Shown here: piece after piece, positions 59,370 through 64,000 of the stretch
Position numbering within the stretch: the first letter of the stretch is position 1
How the letters are laid out: each line of letters opens with the position of its first letter
Source of the DNA: Hypericum androsaemum
Lineage: Eukaryota > Streptophyta > Magnoliopsida > Malpighiales > Hypericaceae
Length of the DNA stretch: 64,000 nt
Direction: 5' to 3'
Assembly: GCA_963995505.1 (NCBI GenBank)
Contig: OZ023185.1
Coordinates: 868,001-932,000, forward strand
Notes under the pieces: generated by a model
Database searches by the model: none
Seen by the model: the letters and a program-made list of their open reading frames with translations, nothing else
Told to the model about the DNA's origin: nothing
Translations under genes and position numbers: made by a program

Positions 59370-60235
59370 TCTCTGATGCGTCCCTTCACTTCACCACCGT
59401 CACCACCAGTTGCCCCTTCCACTTAAATCAATGAAGTCGAAAGAACCAAAAGAACCAGAACTAGAAACCTAGAAAAGCTTGATCTAGAAGAACACAAATT
59501 GAAAGAACCAAATAATTAAATCAAGGGTAAATTACAGGAACCGGCGCCGGCGCCGGCGCCGTCGTTAATAAATCTATCGGCCCTTCACCTACATCTCTGC
59601 CACCCTTCATAAGAACCTCGCCCCTTCTCGGCGTCCACCCCTTGAAACTCAGAAAAAGAGAGGAATCAAAGACGAGAGGAAAGGAAAAATGTTGGTGGCT
59701 TATACGGGGACCTCAATCTGTCGTCCCCGCCGAGGAGGATAAACCAGCCTCCGCCGCATCGTAAGAGACCAGCATGAACATGATTCAAACCAATTACAGA
59801 TCTAACCTTCCATCAACATTTTACCAAATGAGCCAGGCAGTAAACACCAAGAACAAGTGATCCCATCGGTAAAACTAATCAATATAAAAATGGAGGCTTA
59901 GATCTGTCGGATGAAAGAGAAGAGAGGGGCATACCTAGGTTATTGGGGTCAGGGGTTGAGATTTGAGAAGGAATTTCTGATTCTTGGGGGAGAGGTGGGG
60001 TTGGGTGTGGTGGGGGTTAAGATCGAGAGAGTGAGAGGAGAGAGGTGGAGCGGAAGTTGACCGTAGTTTGTCGGAGAAAATGATCGAAAGTTATTGTTCG
60101 CCGAAAAAGCTGACCGAAGAAGATGACCGGATGCTTGGGTTGGACGAACAAGGGTATTTTTGTCATTTCAATGATAAAAATGTAAAAAAATTATTGATGA
60201 CGTCAGGGAGGGACTCGAGAGTATAATAAAATCAA

Positions 60236-61667
60236 GAAAAAATTACGCTCAGGTCCCTGAAATTTGGCCACCCTCCCTCTCGGGTTCCTGAGTTTCTAAA
60301 ATTCATGTTGTTGTCCCTGTAGTTTAGTTTTAGAAACTCTCGGATCCCTGACGGTTTTTTTTTCATTTTTAGTCATAAAAATGACCAAAATACCCTTAAA
60401 TAAAAAATAAAATAATTCACTTTTCCTAACCTTTGAAAAAAAAATTACCAACCACCTAAAATCAATCCAAAATAAGATCAAACTAACCAAAATAAATAAA
60501 GCAACTAATAACATTAAGGAAAAAAAATTAACCAAAACCATCTTCGATTTTAGCAAACTCAGAAATCAACACAACAATCAACCAAAAACAAAAATTAACT
60601 CCTCCGAAGCCAATTGGTACCGTCGTCGGCCTCCTATCATCCTCATTCCAGAAACCACCATCGTCGGCTTCCTCTCGTCCTCGTTCTGAGAGCTCCGCCG
60701 GGAGTTTGGCCTCCTCTCATCCTCATTCTGGATCTTGCTCTCCTCTTCTCCAATAACCCAGATGGGTACTTCCGAGAGCTCCGTTGGGCGGCACCGTCGA
60801 AGACGGATGCGAGGAGGTCGGAGGGATAAAACAAAGGTTTGTCCCATCTTTCTGCGAGACAACATTTTACATTATCCTATAAAAAAATATATCTATGGTC
60901 ACCTTGCATATCTTATGAGCTGCTGTTCGTTTCGCTTGTTTCTCCTTTGCAACGATGAAGATGGCGAGAACCATTAATGTGAAACAAGTCTCTCCATTTC
61001 TTCTCCTTCTCCGGCAAAATCGAGAAAGATGAATTGAGGTCAATTTTTTAAGAGAAAGACGACGACATCGAGGTCCATTTTTTAAGAGGTTTGGGTTACC
61101 GATTTGAATAGATTAAGTTTGGGTTTAATGTTATCGATTTGAATAGATTAGGTTTGGGTTTAATGTTTACCGATTCAAAGGGGTTATCGATTTTAGCAAA
61201 TCCACTTTTAGCAAATCCATTTTTAGCAAATCGAAGATGGTTTGGTGACTTAGGGTTCTTAGTTTCTTAGGATTATTAATGTTCTTGGTGACGTGATGGT
61301 GAAGGAGGGTTGCGGATGGTGACGTGATGCTTTACCGAGGTTGAAGGTGATCGGAGGTTCATCATTCCAATCGTCCCAGTTTTTTAATTTTGATCTGAGT
61401 TTTTTTTAATGTTTTCGGTTGTGTTCTTGATTTTGGATAGTTTGGTTTTATTTTTGGGTTTATTTTTGTTCAAAGTTGGAGAAGATGAATTTTTTTATTT
61501 TTTTAAGGATATTTTGATCATTTCTATGACAAAAAATGGAAAAAAGAGCCGTCAGGGACCCGAGAGTTTCTAAAACCAAACTACAGCTACAATAACATGA
61601 CTTTTAGAAACCCAGGGACTCGAGAGGGAGGGCGGCCAAACTACAAAGACCTGAGCATAATTTTCCC
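60236..61667. mobile_element. MULE-6: Mutator-like element nested in MULE-4, 1.43 kb
   Basis: Inverted termini of about 180 bases share AAAATTA(C/T)GCTCAGGTC, TTTGGCC(A/G)CCCTCCCTCTC, G(A/G)GTTTCTAAAA, GTTTAGTTTTAGAAACTCTC or its near copy, and CCCTGACGG. A perfect 9-bp duplication taaaatcaa flanks it (60227-60235 and 61668-61676). The interior (60600-60870) has GC-richer frames on both strands, probably captured sequence; source not recognised. Short repeats of tttagcaaatcca and gatttgaatagattaggttt lie near 61110-61230. Confidence 0.9.
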
Positions 61668-61768
61668 TAAAATCAAACACGGGATGTAAAATTTTTTTTT
61701 GAACCATGAAATTAAATCGTCGATTTAGTCAAACACAAATGACGCTACATTAATTTGCCATATTTAAA

Positions 61769-62140
61769 ATAAATACTATAATAATGTCTAAAAAAATTAG
61801 ATCTGTCTTGAAGTGTCCATCTTCTATAATACTTTTGTTTTGTTATCGTTCTCTAAATTTTAATAAGCTTCAAAAATAAAAACATGGACAGGACAGGCTG
61901 ACCTAATTTTAGGTGGTAATAAACTACAAAAGCAACTCAACATTAACATCAAGCAAATGCCACCCTATCAAACATCGCAAAATAGAAAGCCAAACCTACA
62001 AATTTAATTATAAGCCACACACGAGACCCCAGTTAACCAAAAAAAGAAAGAGCCAATAATTGAAAGTTAGGAGGAATTAAAAAAAGAGAAAAGGGAGGAA
62101 GAGAAGAATTCCTCCATTTCTTGGCATCTCCAAAGTCAAG
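61769..62140. other. Spacer and 5' leader of the DUF3511 gene
   Basis: AT-rich DNA turning purine-rich (aaaaaagagaaaagggaggaa) just upstream of the DUF3511 start codon, a usual leader composition. Nothing else is recognised. Confidence 0.35.
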
Positions 62141-62521
62141 ATGATGACCGCGGAGGCGATCAAAGAAATGGAAGAATTCCGGGAAGCCAACCGGGAGTAC
62201 ATCTGCCGCGAGTGGCACCTCGAGGAGAACCGGTCGAACTCGGCCGGTTCTCCAAAGCGTGTGTACTCGCGGAGGTTGGACCACCGGCCTCCCAATGGTG
62301 CAGCTTCTTGTAATTCCCTGGAGCCAGTCAGGCACGTGCAGAGACCGTCGACGTCGTCGAGTAGTAGTAGAGGGTCGTGGTTTGACGACCCGGAATTGAA
62401 GAGGCAAAAGCGGGTGGTCAAGTACAAGTCGTACGCCGTTGAAGGGAAGATGAAGGCCTCGTTGAGGAGCGGCTTCCGTTGGATCAAGAACAAGTACTCC
62501 GCTTTTGTACATGGATGTTAA
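62141..62521 (+). CDS. DUF3511 family small basic protein, single exon, 126 aa
   Basis: The protein opens MMTAEAIKEMEEFREANREY, has a Ser/Arg-rich middle with a run of Ser (STSSSSSRGSW), and ends in the conserved DUF3511 core at about residues 80-124 (WFDDPELKRQKRVVKYKSYA, then VEGKMKASLRSGFRWIKNKY). The core is strongly basic. The family is plant-specific and of unknown function; no signal peptide or membrane segment is seen. Two adjacent ATG codons (62141, 62144) could serve as start. The two minus-strand open frames over this locus are shadows. Single-exon structure is usual for the family. Confidence 0.9.
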   Translation: MMTAEAIKEMEEFREANREYICREWHLEENRSNSAGSPKRVYSRRLDHRPPNGAASCNSLEPVRHVQRPSTSSSSSRGSWFDDPELKRQKRVVKYKSYAVEGKMKASLRSGFRWIKNKYSAFVHGC

Positions 62522-64000
62522 TAATTGATCCAATTCCTTCTTCTTCTTCTCTGGCTAAGTTTATTTATTTATTTTATCAGTTTTCATGATTGAATTATCT
62601 TCTCATTTGTTATTGGCGTGAGGTGCATTCTTTTGTTGGTGGGTTAAAAATAATTTCTGGATATTGAAATATTGCATCTACCGATTTGTGTCGTTTATTT
62701 TAAACGTAAAAACTCAAAATTTTCTCAGAGAAATTAAACACCTTGCCAATTCCGACCCTGGTTATTGATCAGGAGATGATATGACTTTTCAAAGTTTGAA
62801 GCTTAGTTCTCAGGTTAGTTGTTTTTTAAGGGAGATTTGTTGTTTGTTCGTCCGTTTCTGGCGGGAGCATTAATCAATTGTTTGTTGTTTTTTTCTCGCC
62901 GGATCTTACCGCTTTAAAATTTTGATGAGGTTGACAATCGCAACATTAAAAAAGAGAATTTTACATTACCTAAGTTATAAATATTATTATTAATAAATTC
63001 TACTTATCAAAAAAATTCTATAATATTAGGATCCCAATGTTGTCCTCGCCAATTAACGTGGCTCCACATAAATTTCGGTTATCATGACGTCTTCTATTCG
63101 TAAGGTTTAAAATCAAGACGTGCTCAAGTAAATTCAAGTCTTTTATCACTTTGAACAACTTTGTTGCCGCTAATCACCTTTGTCTGTCACTTTATAAGCC
63201 GAATTGGATTATATCACTAATAGAGTACAAAGCACCATCGAGCGTTCGCCGGCCATTGATTTGGGGGAACACACATGTTTTCAATCAGACGGTTACACGA
63301 ATCAATGGCATTTTCATATTTGTTGCTTTCATTAGTATTTTAATGACATTTTTTATTAATAGTGTTTTTATTTAATAAAAAAATATCTTTTGAAATTAAG
63401 AGATTTAGAGAGTTCTTTAAGTATTGATAATTTTTTATGGTATCTTTATCTAATAAGAAAATGTCTCGAGAGTCTCACGAAATTATGAAATTTCCTTTGA
63501 TCATATCCAATATGGGATGGAGAAATTTTTTTTTTTGAGAAATTAGGATGGAAAAACTTTATGGTAGTTCCATACCAAGTCATCAAGTGAATAGAGTATA
63601 TTCAAATGGAATTAACCCATTAATGAATAGAGTATATTCAAATTTTGTTACATTTTAATTTTCCTAAAATACAAAATTGTTACTTTTCTTTTAAAACACA
63701 AAAGTAACAAGAAGTGTATGCCTTATTTTTTCTGAGTAGAAACATCATCGTCTTGATGAATAGAAAATGGACAAAAATTGATTTTAGTCTCTGCTTTATT
63801 TTTCCGGAAAAATATAATCGTCTTCCTTTATAACTATACTTTAATTTACTTGTTTCTGAAGCTTCCTCGTTGCCTTTGTATTGTAGAAGAAAAATATCAA
63901 CGTTGCTTTTGTGTTTTAAAAGAGAACAAATTTGTGTTTCGAGACAAAAACCAAGACAGAAATTAAAACAAAGCCGAGAATAAAACCAATTTCTGGAAAT
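62522..64000. other. 3' flank, no further gene seen
   Basis: AT-rich. Short repeats (aatagagtatattcaaat twice near 63590-63640) are present. The open frames at 63151-63375 and 63778-63966 are A/T-driven and unsupported. Confidence 0.4.

Larger units (their letters stand above)
58017..61759. mobile_element. MULE-4: Mutator-like element, 3.74 kb, hosting two nested MULEs
   Basis: The left terminus and the reverse complement of the right terminus share GCAAATTA(T/A)TGTAG, then GTGTTTGACTAAAT(T/C)GACG, ATTTA and GTGTTTGATTTTA, in about 110 bases. A perfect 9-bp target duplication atatttaaa flanks it (58008-58016, 61760-61768). Inside lie MULE-5 (58206-59369) and MULE-6 (60236-61667). The remaining interior (59370-60235) is GC-richer, with a (GGCGCC)n run at 59541-59563, and may be captured sequence, but I recognise no gene. 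Confidence 0.86.

Overview
This is nuclear DNA of a flowering plant, most likely a eudicot. The genes are split by short GT-AG introns and have AT-rich spacers. Every recognisable product belongs to a plant family: type-B response regulator, COBRA-like, MET1, LLM-domain B-GATA, Di19, importin alpha, DUF789, DUF1218 and DUF3511. I cannot name the species.

Layout. 1.4-4.3 kb (+) DUF789 gene. 5.0-6.9 kb (-) Di19 zinc-finger gene whose frame only closes if one intron is an AT-AC (U12-type) intron. 7-12.3 kb holds no gene but has a tRNA-derived SINE head and a TTCGA-rich array. 12.7-15.3 kb (+) type-B ARR transcription factor of the cytokinin pathway. 16.2-18.7 kb (-) COBRA-like GPI-anchored wall protein. 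22.0-22.5 kb (+) small proline-rich extensin-like protein. 24.7-32.4 kb (-) a complete 12-exon MET1 CG-maintenance DNA methyltransferase. 32.8-41.2 kb (-) a decayed Ty1/copia element, itself interrupted by a second, internally deleted copia derivative; it starts only 480 bp upstream of MET1. 44.7-45.4 kb (-) LLM-domain B-GATA factor. 46.5-50.9 kb a cluster of Mutator-like elements (MULEs), some carrying host gene fragments, with a 342-bp TRIM inside one. 52.8-55.7 kb (-) importin alpha. 56.5-57.5 kb (-) DUF1218 membrane protein. 58.0-61.8 kb a MULE with two further MULEs nested in it. 62.1-62.5 kb (+) DUF3511 protein.

Exon boundaries were assigned by eye from splice consensus, reading-frame phase and family alignment. 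For every spliced gene the exon lengths sum to a multiple of three and the joined product matches its family end to end. The genes look like unrelated neighbours, not a pathway cluster. The most unusual content is the transposon landscape: six MULEs in two nests, with five perfect or near-perfect 9-bp target duplications. Fragments of PRP38 and of a second host gene have been captured. The retrotransposon next to MET1 is oriented so that its 3' LTR points at the methyltransferase. Nothing prokaryotic (operon, CRISPR array) is present.
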